Shown: positions 52,141 to 61,245, counted from the first letter of the stretch. The stretch is DNA of 64,000 bases from Lactobacillus sp. (GCA_022484695.1 JAKVKU010000003.1:230714-294713), one strand, 5' to 3'. Notes: generated by a model not told the origin, from the letters alone. Translations and numbers: made by a program.

Positions 52141-53333
52141 GCTGTATAAGTTAAGAAAAAGCCGGCCTTTTCATCGGCCTTTTTAACGTCAAAACGAGTA
52201 GCAACTTGCAAGTATTGGCCATAGATTTCGTTATCTACCCAGCGAACGGTGATATCCACGCGGTCCGCAAAGATAGAAGCCCGCTTGATATCACCTAAGA
52301 AGGCATGAGCTTCGCCTTTAGCACCGAATGACTCATCAGAAACCACGAATACTGGCATGCCTAAAATGACCTTGCCGGATGGAGAGATGATAGAGTCTTG
52401 CAACAGATAGCGACCGTTAGCATCTTTTAACGTATCTAACCAGTTATAAAAGGACTGAGTAGCCACAATTACCCGTTGATACGCTGGGTCTAGTTCCACA
52501 TTGTTGATAGTCTTCAAGTCGTCCACACCGGTAACTGCTTTAGCGGTAAAGGTCTTTAAAACCGTAGAAACAGCGGCGTTGGTGGTATTTAACTTTTGAC
52601 GTTGGGCGTTTTCGTTGATAATGGAAACTAAATCTACTGCGGAATCATCAATTGATTCTTGAGACAACGGAATGGCGCCACGATAAGTAACGACTTTCCA
52701 GTCAATGTCCGTGAATTCAGGCTTAGCTAAAGCCGGATTCTTTTCCAATTCAGCAACAGATACTAAAGTTGCGGTGGTGTTTTTAAGAATTGGGTAAGTC
52801 CCGGAAGCTGTATTGGCTTTAAAGACATTAGTGAATTGCTTTAAATCGATGACTGTTTCTAATTCCCGTTGCGGCGTATAAGAGATATCCACGGGGATCG
52901 TTGGTTTAACTGTTGCACTGTCCACGCCGTCAGTTGTTGGCACGATATCCCGTAAAAGCTTGCCAGGGATAACGACTTCTTGGCCCCGCATTTCTACGCC
53001 GTCAGTGACTTTACCTTTAGAACGGATATAGGCATTGATAGCGCTACGCAAGTCAGGCTTATTTTCGTTGTTATTAGGTTCAGGGTTGTTATCGTCGGGG
53101 GCTGGGGTACCTTTCAAAGCCCGTTCATATAACTCAATGTTGTCATTATCAGCTTTGATTTCGGCTTCAACGTCGTCTAACTGGCTACGTAAATCCTTAG
53201 CTTTCGTCAAGTCCTCTTCGGTGGTCTTATCTGCTGAGAGTAGTTCCCGGATTTGTTTACTAAAAGCCGCAGAACGAGCTTGTTTTTCAGTTAAGCCCTT
53301 TTTTAAGGCTTTGATTTTTTCGGCAATGTTCAT
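52128..53333 (-). CDS. Major capsid protein (HK97 fold)
   Basis: 401 residues in the main frame. The N-terminal ~105 form a coiled scaffold-like delta domain (GLTEKQARSAAFSKQIREL, LDDVEAEIKADNDNIELYE) joined by an Asn/Pro/Asp linker. The protease gene upstream should supply the enzyme that removes it. The capsid core follows (IPVDISYTPQRELETVIDL, VIVATQSFYNWLDTLKD, GMPVFVVSDESFG). Ribosomes shifting by -1 at the third last sense codon would make a form of 418 residues. The gene sits between protease and head fibre. Confidence 0.94.
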   Translation of the reverse strand: MNIAEKIKALKKGLTEKQARSAAFSKQIRELLSADKTTEEDLTKAKDLRSQLDDVEAEIKADNDNIELYERALKGTPAPDDNNPEPNNNENKPDLRSAINAYIRSKGKVTDGVEMRGQEVVIPGKLLRDIVPTTDGVDSATVKPTIPVDISYTPQRELETVIDLKQFTNVFKANTASGTYPILKNTTATLVSVAELEKNPALAKPEFTDIDWKVVTYRGAIPLSQESIDDSAVDLVSIINENAQRQKLNTTNAAVSTVLKTFTAKAVTGVDDLKTINNVELDPAYQRVIVATQSFYNWLDTLKDANGRYLLQDSIISPSGKVILGMPVFVVSDESFGAKGEAHAFLGDIKRASIFADRVDITVRWVDNEIYGQYLQVATRFDVKKADEKAGFFLTYTAPKA

Positions 53334-53375
53334 TTTTTTATCTCCTTTTTGGGTACAAAAATAGGCACCTAATTT

Positions 53376-54008
53376 TTAGATGCCTTTAAGTAATTCGTTT
53401 TTAGTTAATTCGTTTAATAGCTTTCGCTTTTCTAAATCAATCGGCGCCTGATTCAAGCGTTCCACACGTTCCTTAGAACGTTCCCCCACCGTGACCTCGG
53501 TATCGGGATAAGCGGGAGTAGTGACGACTGAAACGTCATAGAGGTGGTCAATTTTGCGGATAGTGCGGTCATAGTCCACGCCGTCCTCCTCTGACTCTTC
53601 CCAGTCTTCAGCGTCGTCAGAGTCGGGGATGGTAAAAGCAAAAGAGCATTGGTTAATGATCCCCGCCTTAATGTTTTCCAGCATGTCCCGGGTCAAAGTA
53701 GTATCAACGGGTTTCAGTCGGAACTTAAGCCCGATGTTATCCACGGATAAGTCTAAGTTGACCCCCGTCCGGCCTAAAATCTGGTTTTGGTCATGATTAA
53801 AAGTGGCCACAACGTTGTCCATCGAGGCCTCATCTAGGGCATGAGGGTCGATTTTTTCCCGGAACTTCCGGAACCAACCCAGGACTTCAGACGCCCGGTT
53901 GAATTTTAAGGCATAGCCTTCAATGACTTGGCTCTCCTCGTCCCCATCGGTCCGTACTTCCAGCTTAACTTTGGCCCTGCGAGTCTCCTGATTCTTCTTC
54001 ATTGGCAT
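53376..54008 (-). CDS. HK97-type prohead protease
   Basis: Serine protease that matures the prohead by cutting the capsid delta domain. About 210 residues. The catalytic His is in ATFNHDQNQILGRT and the Ser in INQCSFAFTIP, as in the family. The frame opens at GTG 54017, but the ATG at 54008 has the better distance from AGGGGG. It overlaps the end of the portal gene by 44 nt. Confidence 0.92.
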   Translation of the reverse strand: MPMKKNQETRRAKVKLEVRTDGDEESQVIEGYALKFNRASEVLGWFRKFREKIDPHALDEASMDNVVATFNHDQNQILGRTGVNLDLSVDNIGLKFRLKPVDTTLTRDMLENIKAGIINQCSFAFTIPDSDDAEDWEESEEDGVDYDRTIRKIDHLYDVSVVTTPAYPDTEVTVGERSKERVERLNQAPIDLEKRKLLNELTKNELLKGI

Positions 54009-55221
54009 TTTTTCCACCCCCTTTCAAGTCCGTGATGGTGTTTTTATCTTGATACTCTTGTTTCTTATCCAAAAAGACATGATTTAAATCCGATTGGATG
54101 CGGTTCATGTTCTCATCTGGCAATGGCGGCAGGCCAATCTCTCCACGACCTTCATTGCCGGTCATAATGCCGCCGGCTGTTGCCGTGTTGATATCTTGGA
54201 CTGGCATCCCCGTCACTGACCGGGTATCAAAATCAAAAACTAAATTAGCCCGCTCATCATCTCGCAAGAATTTGAGGACAAACTCTGAGGCGATGGGATT
54301 AAAGTAATGGGGCAGGTCGTTTTTGATATAGTCATCCGACAACTGCTTCACCGATTGGTTGGGGCTGTTTTGAGCTAACCGGTAAGCCGGCACCCGTAAA
54401 ACCTTAGCGATTTGAGCCGTTGAATAATTGTTGCTGTTGATCAGGTTCAAAATGTTGGTATCAATCTGGAGGGGTTGGTAGTCCATGGTGTCATCAACTA
54501 CAATGGCCCCGCCCGCAGCGGCACCAGATTGAGCCCGCTCAAAGTCCTGCCGGATTTTTTGCCGGGACTCGGCGTTAAGCCGCCCCTTGGCCTTCAAAAT
54601 CGAGCCCTTCATACCACTCTGGAAAAACTTCTGTAAGGTTTTGACCCCAGAGTTTTGCAAGCCAATTTCATCCCCCAAAGATAAAAGGGGCGACCGGCCC
54701 ATGATGGTGTCATAGGTCATAAACTTCCAGTGGATCACATCCTGCGCCTGGCAAACAATGTTGCTCTCTGCCTCGGCGGGCATAAAGGTATAAATAATAT
54801 GGTTGCGGTCGTTATAGTTGACGTTGGTCTGGCTTGGTGGGTAAAACTCCAGCATTGAAGGCTCTTCGGTGATAGGGTCCCGAATGATTCGCGAGTACGC
54901 GTTACCGGTCAAAATAGCGTTGACGGTCATGGAAAAGCGCCAGGTATAAGCCGACACTGAGTTATTGGCCTTGGTGTTCATCAAATAATCCAGGTTCGGC
55001 ATATTCTGGACTTCTCGGGTCCGCTTATCCCTAATTAGAATCGGGAAGCGGGCCACGTCCGTGGCGATGATAGACACCGCCGTCAGCACATCAGAATTTT
55101 TCAAGGCGGCGATGCCCATAAAACTGCCATTGCTAAACCCTGGCAAAATCCCAGAGTCTATCAAGTCCTGAGCCCAACCGGGGTCTACGTCAGAGGCTAA
55201 ACTTCTAAAAAATGGTCTCAT
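53965..55221 (-). CDS. Phage portal protein
   Basis: 418 residues; dodecameric ring through which DNA enters and leaves the capsid. HK97-type portal features: AALKNSDVLTAVSIIATDVA, WRFSMTVNAILTGNAYSRI, VIHWKFMTYDTIMGRSPL, and the clip/C-terminal part with NEGRGEIGLPPLPDENMN. The C-terminus is acidic and overlaps the protease gene. Confidence 0.94.
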   Translation of the reverse strand: MRPFFRSLASDVDPGWAQDLIDSGILPGFSNGSFMGIAALKNSDVLTAVSIIATDVARFPILIRDKRTREVQNMPNLDYLMNTKANNSVSAYTWRFSMTVNAILTGNAYSRIIRDPITEEPSMLEFYPPSQTNVNYNDRNHIIYTFMPAEAESNIVCQAQDVIHWKFMTYDTIMGRSPLLSLGDEIGLQNSGVKTLQKFFQSGMKGSILKAKGRLNAESRQKIRQDFERAQSGAAAGGAIVVDDTMDYQPLQIDTNILNLINSNNYSTAQIAKVLRVPAYRLAQNSPNQSVKQLSDDYIKNDLPHYFNPIASEFVLKFLRDDERANLVFDFDTRSVTGMPVQDINTATAGGIMTGNEGRGEIGLPPLPDENMNRIQSDLNHVFLDKKQEYQDKNTITDLKGGGKNANEEESGDSQGQS

Positions 55222-55223
55222 TT

Positions 55224-55412
55224 TTAAGTTTCACCCCCTTCCATCACAAGGAGGATAGCCAAGGTGGTCAGCTCAAAGCCGACGAAAAGCCAGCCGTAAG
55301 TCTTGCTCATAAAAAAACCGGCTCTCGCAATGGCTGCGTAACCGGCAAGCAGTAAAAATGTTGGAATGTTAATAACAAACCATCGATAAATATTAATTAA
55401 TTTTTGCCGCAT
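55224..55412 (-). CDS. Small phage membrane protein (DUF1056-like)
   Basis: 62 residues with two hydrophobic helices (VINIPTFLLLAGYAAIA; WLFVGFELTTLAILLVM). Short membrane proteins of this type are often encoded between the large terminase and portal genes in lactobacillus and lactococcus phages. The role is unknown. Confidence 0.75.
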   Translation of the reverse strand: MRQKLINIYRWFVINIPTFLLLAGYAAIARAGFFMSKTYGWLFVGFELTTLAILLVMEGGET

Positions 55413-55424
55413 GGCGTCACCTCC

Positions 55425-57134
55425 TTAAAAGCCAAAATCACTGCTAAACACGGCCTCGTCCGTCAAATAATCGTCTATATTTTCCGTAAAAGCGATGGCA
55501 TAGGCGTCTAAAGCCGCGTCTAGCATGTCTATCTTGTTGGCGTATTTGTTTTTATCTATCCGCACGCCGTTGTTATCTGACATCAAAACCGCATTATTGA
55601 CGGCAGTCGTCAGCAATTCGTTAGGGGCGTGAATCAATTTCTGGTTGATAACGTCATCTCTAAACTGTTTCGTGGGCATGGATAAGGTCATGGTGCCTTG
55701 TCGTACTTGGACCATCGGCCACTCGGGATGGTTTTTCTCGATCATGGTCAGCAACGTTCCAAACTGCCAGGGGTCAAAACAAATTCCCTGGACGTCCAAG
55801 TCGTTGCGTTCGATAAAGTCCTCCAGCCATTCATATACCCGTTCATTATCGATAATGCCTGACTCCAGTTGGGTTATCTCACCTTCGCCCCGCTGTTCTA
55901 CGGCGCGGTAGTTGATGCGGTCGGTCTTTATTTTGGCGTCAAGGCCGTACTTGGAGGCGATAAAGCCATAACCGTCCAGATACCACTTACCTTCCGTTGG
56001 CACCAGCCAGGTTATGGCAAAAAGGTCACTGGTCCGGCCCACATCGATACCAAACCAGACCCGTTGGCCCCGAATATCCAACTTTTCGTCGATTTCAGCG
56101 GCCTTCCAGGTCTCGTAATCCATGTAGGAGTCTTCGGCTGCTTGGCGCCAGATGTTAAAGTTTTTTACAAGTTTTGAATTTAAGGAGCCGTCCGCGCGGG
56201 CCTCTTTGAGTTTTTGGTCAAGATAGCCGTTAATCTGGCCACGTAGGGCGTCCACATCAATCAATGGATTAGCCTTAATCCATAAATCGGGATTGTCTAC
56301 TTCGCTGACCTCATCCATCTCTGCGATAAATGCAAAATACCGGTCTGCCTCCTCTTCACCAGATAAAACCTTCTTGGCGTAAGGATAATTTTGGGTAAAC
56401 ATTGGTACGTTCATATCAAAACCAGCAGTTGAGATAATAAAGGTCAAATAGCTAGGTAATAATAACTGCCCAGTAGACAGCGTCTCTAACATATCCGTTG
56501 TCTTAGCATTAGCGTATTCGTCCACAACAGCCACATGGGGCTCGTAACCATCAACTAAACCCGCGTCACGAGAAAATGAGCGAATGGTTGAACCATCATC
56601 AAGATTGATAATTTCATCACGGTTGATTTTAGTCATCCGCTTTATCTCTGGGTCTTTTATCCGCAAAGCTTCCAGCCGTTTTTTCACCATGTTAAATACG
56701 ATACCGGCCTGTTTCCGGTCATTAGCGGCCGTGTAAAGTTGGCGATTATTGGCGGGATTCTTACCAAACAGAAACTCATATAAAATAACGCCACTGATCA
56801 GAAGGGACTTCCCGTTTTTACGGGCCATGGAGATAAAGGCATCGGTAAACCGCCTTATAGTCGGGTCGTCTTTATCAACCCAGCCATAAATTGAGCCAAT
56901 GATAAATTTTTGAAATTGGGCTAAGGGGTCTAACTTTTGGGATTTCGGCTCTGGCAGTAGCTCCATGAACTTCACGGCCTTGCCAGCCAGCTCCGGGTCA
57001 TAGTACCAACGCCAGTCTTTGCGTTTAAGGTCTGACTCATGCCTTTGGACTGCTTGATTAATAGCCCGAGAAGTGATGAGCTTACCGGTGAGCACCCTCT
57101 TAAGGAATAGTGGCAATGGGTCTTTAAATTTCAT
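55425..57134 (-). CDS. Terminase large subunit
   Basis: DNA packaging motor of 569 residues. ATPase domain: Walker A-like FISMARKNGKSLL, Walker B VAVVDEYANA, coupling motif STAG. The nuclease domain starts at WFGIDVGRTSDL and includes GICFDPWQFG and DMLDAALDAYA. The family is HK97/Lambda-like, which usually cuts at cos sites. It overlaps the small subunit stop by 1 nt. Confidence 0.95.
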   Translation of the reverse strand: MKFKDPLPLFLKRVLTGKLITSRAINQAVQRHESDLKRKDWRWYYDPELAGKAVKFMELLPEPKSQKLDPLAQFQKFIIGSIYGWVDKDDPTIRRFTDAFISMARKNGKSLLISGVILYEFLFGKNPANNRQLYTAANDRKQAGIVFNMVKKRLEALRIKDPEIKRMTKINRDEIINLDDGSTIRSFSRDAGLVDGYEPHVAVVDEYANAKTTDMLETLSTGQLLLPSYLTFIISTAGFDMNVPMFTQNYPYAKKVLSGEEEADRYFAFIAEMDEVSEVDNPDLWIKANPLIDVDALRGQINGYLDQKLKEARADGSLNSKLVKNFNIWRQAAEDSYMDYETWKAAEIDEKLDIRGQRVWFGIDVGRTSDLFAITWLVPTEGKWYLDGYGFIASKYGLDAKIKTDRINYRAVEQRGEGEITQLESGIIDNERVYEWLEDFIERNDLDVQGICFDPWQFGTLLTMIEKNHPEWPMVQVRQGTMTLSMPTKQFRDDVINQKLIHAPNELLTTAVNNAVLMSDNNGVRIDKNKYANKIDMLDAALDAYAIAFTENIDDYLTDEAVFSSDFGF

Positions 57135-57589
57135 TAGCCAAACATCCCTTTCAAGCTATCCGTTTCCTTTTTCTCCGTTTTTGGCATATTCATCTGCAAT
57201 CTACTATTCACATTTAAGCCCAGGTCACTGGCCAGGGCTTTGATGTTAACGGTGGATTTATTCAGGACCGAAACATAGCTATAATATTCGTCCTCGTCCC
57301 CCTCTTTGAGCGCGTTGCGCATTTTGATAGAGGTGTTTTTATAAACGGAATACCAACTGCAATAGTTTTCTAATTCTGCCCGATCCAGATTTCTAAGTGG
57401 TAAGGTACCGAGCGATTGAATGATCCGCTTGTACTCTTGTTTTGCGATGGGGTCTAAATGGTTTGGCGGTGTGACTTGCAATTGTGGCAAGCCGTCAGCG
57501 GCCAAAATCTCCGCGTGGAGCTTGGCTTCTTGCTGGGCTTTGGTCAAATTCCCCTGGGACATAGATAATAATTTTTGCTTTCTTGCCAT
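57134..57589 (-). CDS. Terminase small subunit (P27 family)
   Basis: 151 residues. DNA-recognition subunit: P27-type pattern LDPIAKQEYKRIIQSLGTL and LDRAELENYCSWYSVYK. The start has a strong GGAGGTG. It is first in the head operon. Confidence 0.9.
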   Translation of the reverse strand: MARKQKLLSMSQGNLTKAQQEAKLHAEILAADGLPQLQVTPPNHLDPIAKQEYKRIIQSLGTLPLRNLDRAELENYCSWYSVYKNTSIKMRNALKEGDEDEYYSYVSVLNKSTVNIKALASDLGLNVNSRLQMNMPKTEKKETDSLKGMFG

Positions 57590-57601
57590 GAGCGCTTCAC
57601 C

Positions 57602-57902
57602 TCCTTAAAATGCGCTAAATAGGGTCTAAATGACCCCTGACCCCCTAAAATTGGTAGAAATTGGACTGCGAAAAACAGGCCGTCCGTTCCTGGGCGCCTC
57701 TTTCACAAGCCCCCGATAATTTTTGGTGGGGGTATCTATGCAAACAATACCCGGTGTGGCGGCGTTTGTAGGCCGTCCAACTTTTCCACCAGAAAAACTT
57801 GGATAGATTTTTTCACAAAGTAAAATAACAACAAAAAATTAATTAAAATTGTAAAAATAAATAAAAAATGAAATTTTAAAAACATTTTTGATTAAATAAT
57901 TA
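57602..57902. other. Intergenic region, candidate cos/packaging site
   Basis: 300 bp without a supported gene between terminase and the HNH-kinase gene. The left half is GC-rich and carries AGGCCGTCC twice (57677 and 57770). The right half (57820-57902) is nearly pure A/T. Gaps between an HNH gene and terminase often hold cos in Gram-positive siphophages. The assignment is inferred from position. Confidence 0.4.
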
Positions 57903-58694
57903 TTAAATCAATTCAAACTTGTCAAACAATCCTTCATGAGTTGCATCATCAACTCTATTCATGACTTGAGTCAATGCATTCACATCTCGATCGTCTTGAG
58001 TCAATCGCTTAAGACAATCTTGTCTTGATGTCTTGAGTCTCACATGTCTAAGCTCATGGTTGACTAGCAACGTATCTATCCTTGCATCAGGTATCGTCAT
58101 GACCAACCACACTTGGTTGAAGGTTACTTCACTCTTAAGCTTACGCAACATCATGTCTAAGATAAGTTGGATGTAGTCATACACATCAACGTTACCTTGA
58201 TACTTAGGTAGTCCAGTCGAGGCATGCATCAGCTCATCATAGTTGTAGATAAGATCATGTTCCGTTAGATGCTGCTTCACATATTCCGTCTTCCCGCTAC
58301 CAGGGTAGCCAGCCACTAGGGTTATGCGCATGGGTCTATTCACTCCCTTATCTCGCTTGGTGTTCTCACTCTTAGTCTTAAGGTAATGACATGACTTGCA
58401 TAAGGACTGAAGGTTGTCAGGGTTCAGCCTGTCGTCCCAGTCATCTTTACTCGGAATGATGTGATCAACTAGGGTTGCATCCAGTCCGCATCGCTGACAC
58501 ATATAGTTGTCACGCATCAGCACTTGCTCTCGGGTCTTACGCCATAGGCTACCCTTATAGAAAGCTAGGTAGCTGCTATCATTCATACGCCTGGACTTGT
58601 TATATTGCTGGTCGTTATCTTTACGGATATGGGTATCGTAATCCACCAGGACCCTGCGGCCATTAACGAAGGCCAGCTTCTTTGGCTTAGCCAT
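57903..58694 (-). CDS. HNH nuclease fused to a P-loop (polynucleotide-kinase-like) domain
   Basis: 263 residues. The HNH domain occupies 44-112: C66 and C69 (MCQRCG), VDHI with H78, NLQSLCKSCHYLKT with C99 and C102, all intact. A second domain from 122 has Walker A AGYPGSGKT (128-136), LIYNYDELMHA as a nucleotide-kinase-like acidic motif, and a RHVRLKTSRQDCLKRL lid, as in zeta-toxin/PNK-type kinases. A phage HNH beside terminase usually helps packaging; the kinase domain suggests end-healing of DNA or nucleotide phosphorylation. The start overlaps the 48-residue ORF by 8 nt. Confidence 0.88.
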   Translation of the reverse strand: MAKPKKLAFVNGRRVLVDYDTHIRKDNDQQYNKSRRMNDSSYLAFYKGSLWRKTREQVLMRDNYMCQRCGLDATLVDHIIPSKDDWDDRLNPDNLQSLCKSCHYLKTKSENTKRDKGVNRPMRITLVAGYPGSGKTEYVKQHLTEHDLIYNYDELMHASTGLPKYQGNVDVYDYIQLILDMMLRKLKSEVTFNQVWLVMTIPDARIDTLLVNHELRHVRLKTSRQDCLKRLTQDDRDVNALTQVMNRVDDATHEGLFDKFELI

Positions 58695-58833
58695 GGCGTG
58701 TTGATTCCTTAGTGGTGATAGTCACTGCTAACTTTCGTAGCCACTTAAGGTCAAGGCCCAGACTCTTTAGTAAAGCCCAAGCCGCTAATAGCCTGGCATG
58801 TTTAACATAGATACTTGCTTTAAGATTGCTCAT
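58687..58833 (-). CDS. Small basic phage protein, 48 residues
   Basis: Begins MSNLKASIYVKHARLLAAWA and ends in TKESTRHG; helical and basic. It has a near-perfect ribosome site, TAAGGAGGTATCAGC before the ATG, and its stop overlaps the HNH-kinase start, so the two are translationally coupled. Too short for family assignment. Confidence 0.65.
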   Translation of the reverse strand: MSNLKASIYVKHARLLAAWALLKSLGLDLKWLRKLAVTITTKESTRHG

Positions 58834-58858
58834 GCTGATACCTCCTTAGGTATGTACT

Positions 58859-58886
58859 AAAAAAGCATCCCGCCTAAGGGGATGCT
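58859..58886 (-). terminator. Terminator upstream of the small ORF and HNH-kinase gene
   Basis: GCATCCCCTTAGGCGGGATGC forms a stem-loop followed by T on the minus strand. Because it lies before the late genes, transcription must start after it or be antiterminated. Confidence 0.8.
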
Positions 58887-59012
58887 CTCACAATGATTGT
58901 ATGATTATAAAAAGGGGTCTGATCCTGACTAGCAAACATTTATCTTATAGGAGGATGTGTAGAAGCTTCTGGGCCTGCACTCCCTAAATTTTCTACAATA
59001 CCATTATATAAT
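58887..59012 (-). promoter_or_regulatory. Candidate late control region
   Basis: No gene. It holds TATAAT at 58905-58910 with a poor -35 (TTGCTA at 19 nt), an inverted repeat TGTAGAA/TTCTACA spanning 58958-58997 and an AT-rich TATAAT near 59005. It lies between the ArpU-like regulator and the late genes, where late phage promoters are usually found. Confidence 0.5.
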
Positions 59013-59034
59013 TTAAAACCGGCACGATGCCGGC
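59013..59034 (-). terminator. Terminator after the ArpU-like gene
   Basis: CCGGCA-TCG-TGCCGG stem (minus strand) with TTTTAAAT after it, 18 nt past the gene's stop. Confidence 0.75.
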
Positions 59035-59051
59035 AAAAAATAGGCACGGGC

Positions 59052-59564
59052 TTACAAAATGTAAGTGTCAAAAAAATCATCAAGCCCCCTGATTCCAAAC
59101 AGCATAATGCTCAAGTCTTGGATAGCCCGGTTGCGTTCTTTGCCTAACACACTTGGATCAATGTTGTAGTATTGAGCTAGACTGGCTAGGGTCTGCTTAG
59201 GTTCGGTTAAGTATAGCCGTTGGATGATACCCCACCGCCGCTTGTCGTAGTAGTCCCCACGCTGACAGTAAGCCTCATAAGCTTCCAGTATTGAATCCAC
59301 ATAGTGCATTATCCGTTTAGTTGAAATCTTGTAACGCATTAACGCGGATAGGTCTTGATGGCCACCAGATAAAAGCTTGTACTCATCAGGTGTGATCTCC
59401 TCTTCTGGTGCGATGGCAATGTGCGCTTTCAACTTGCGGTATTCCCGCAACAAAATTTTTGTGTTTCTTAATCTAAAGTCCCGCTCTTCCTTTTGGCCTT
59501 GGGCCTTCTGCCGTTGAAACTCGGCCAATACTTTATCAACTAATTCCTTGTCTTTTATTGCCAC
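59052..59564 (-). CDS. ArpU/RinA-like late transcription regulator
   Basis: 170 residues. The C-terminus (RRWGIIQRLYLTEPKQTLASLAQYYNI...ERNRAIQDLSIMLFG) has a sigma-region-4-like helix-turn-helix as in ArpU and RinA proteins, which switch on late genes. It starts at GTG after AGGGG with 8-nt spacing. It lies at the end of the replication genes and just before the late control region, as expected. Confidence 0.85.
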   Translation of the reverse strand: MAIKDKELVDKVLAEFQRQKAQGQKEERDFRLRNTKILLREYRKLKAHIAIAPEEEITPDEYKLLSGGHQDLSALMRYKISTKRIMHYVDSILEAYEAYCQRGDYYDKRRWGIIQRLYLTEPKQTLASLAQYYNIDPSVLGKERNRAIQDLSIMLFGIRGLDDFFDTYIL

Positions 59565-59568
59565 TGTT

Positions 59569-60932
59569 TCATCCCCTTATCTCTTTCACTCTGGCTTTAA
59601 GTGCCTGTAACAATTCATTTTGGTTCTCAGCTTTCCCGGCCAAGACCTTCATAACATTTTCGTCAATCGTATCTTTGGCCACCAGGTGATGGACGATCAC
59701 GGGCTGTTTCTGCCCTTGCCTGTCTAGCCTGGCATTAGCCTGTTGATAATACTCTAAAGACCACACCAGGGAAAACCAAACAATAATGTGGCCACCAGCC
59801 TGTAGGTTAAGACCGTGGGCTGCTGATTGGGGTTGCACTAACAGGATAGGTATCTTGCCAGCGTTCCACTTCTCCACGTCTCCAGCCTTAACGTCCAACA
59901 CCTTGGCCTCTGGAAACTGTTTTTTAATTCTTTCCAGGTCATGTTTGTAGTTATAAAAGACTAAGACCGGCTGGCCTTGGGCCTCGTCAACCACTTGGCT
60001 CAGAGCTTCTAGCTTTTTATTGTGAATGGCGTGGGTCTTGCCGTCCTCATCGTAGATAGCGCCATTGGCAATCTGTAAAAGCTTATTAGCCAGGACTGCC
60101 GCATTAGCCGCCACCACGTCACCACCTTTATCCTCCAGGATATAATCCCGTTCCAGGGTTCGATATTGCTTCAACTCTTTAGGGGATAAGGTGACTTCAA
60201 TGGTGTTGTTAGTTCGTGGTGGCAACTTGAGATAATCCTTGGATTTCATTGAGATACAGATGTCGGCTAACTTTTGATATATCCGCTCTTCCGCCCCATC
60301 ATTTAGAAGCCATTCATAAACCACGTGTCCACTGCCAGCCCCGGGATGAAAATACTTTTCACGGTATTCGGTGATGGTCTTGCCTAAGCGCTCCCCCTGA
60401 TCCAGGAGATACATCTGCGGCCAAAGGTCCATGAGACTGTTAGGCGCTGGTGTCCCGGTCAAGCCAATAACTCTTTTCATCATCGGTCGTACCCGTTTAA
60501 GTGCCCGGAAGCGCTGGGCTCTAGATGACTTAAAGCTAGACAACTCATCAATGATAACTGTTTCAAATGGCCACTTGCGCTTATAGTGCTCCACCAGCCA
60601 CACTACGTTTTCCCGATTGGTGATATAAATGTCCTTATCGTCCATCAAAGCCTCAAGCCGTTTTTTCTCACTTCCCAGGACTAGGCTATAAGTCAGGTGC
60701 TTAGTGTGGTCCCACTTCTTAATTTCTGCGGGCCACGTGCTGCGGGCAACAGTCAAAGGCGCGATAACTAAAATCTTGCCGGTGCCGCCGAAAAGGGATA
60801 TCAAGTCTTCGATGGCTGTTAAACTTGAAAGTGTCTTACCTAGAGTCCCATATCTAAAAGTAAGGCGCAGTAGGGATGGTCTAAAATCCACTGAACGCTA
60901 AACTTTTGATATGGATGTAGTTTTGCTTGCAT
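59569..60932 (-). pseudogene. SNF2/DEAD-like phage helicase, frameshifted in Walker A
   Basis: The intact gene should start at ATG 60932 (MQAKLHPYQKFSVQWILDHP ... LLLDMGL). A TAG at 60840-60842 stops it after 30 codons. The remaining 430 codons continue in another frame from GGT at 60840 (GKTLSSLTAIEDL ... VIIDELSSFKSSRAQR ... GLTGTPAPNSLMDLW ... QSAAHGLNLQAGG ... ANARLDRQGQ). Removing one CT from GGACTCTAGGT gives DMGLGKT and a 453-residue helicase. It lies 8 nt after VRR-NUC and is probably a replication helicase. The defect is a mutation or an assembly error. Confidence 0.85.
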
Positions 60933-60940
60933 GAAACTGA

Positions 60941-61225
60941 TCACCTGCCTTTCGCTAAGAACTCAAGGGCGGCATCTACGTCTGACTTGTCGTAGCAAAC
61001 GTAGACTTGTTGTCCCTGGTCTCGGATTTTTTGAATCTGGTAAACCTGATTTCGTCTTAGGTTGCCATGGGCTTGCTTCAATTCGAAAAAGACACACATG
61101 CCATAAAGTAAAACGATCCGGTCTGGTACACCTCTGACTCCGGGGGCAACCCATTTATAAATCAATCCACCCCGTTTTTTGACTTGATCCACCAGATAAC
61201 TTTCCACATTTCTTTCCAGTTCCAT
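60941..61225 (-). CDS. VRR-NUC domain nuclease
   Basis: 94 residues, a minimal VRR-NUC fold: MELERNVESYLVDQVKKRGG, KWVAPGVRGVPDRIVL and FFELKQAHGNLRRNQ, with the D-ExK metal motif complete. Stand-alone phage forms cut branched DNA or act with the nearby helicase. It is followed by the SNF2 helicase with 8 nt between. Confidence 0.92.
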   Translation of the reverse strand: MELERNVESYLVDQVKKRGGLIYKWVAPGVRGVPDRIVLLYGMCVFFELKQAHGNLRRNQVYQIQKIRDQGQQVYVCYDKSDVDAALEFLAKGR

Positions 61226-61245
61226 TTATCAACTCTCCTCGTTTT

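Noticed and set aside
57736..57885. A 49-codon ORF on the minus strand with a hydrophobic N-terminus
   Set aside because: It has no ribosome site, its first half is just A/T-rich DNA that codes for Phe/Leu/Ile by composition, and it lies in the likely cos gap.
60835..60850. The helicase break as a programmed frameshift
   Set aside because: A -1 slip would give DMGTLGKT, with an extra residue in the P-loop, and the needed +2 shift has no known mechanism here. A CT insertion explains it simply.
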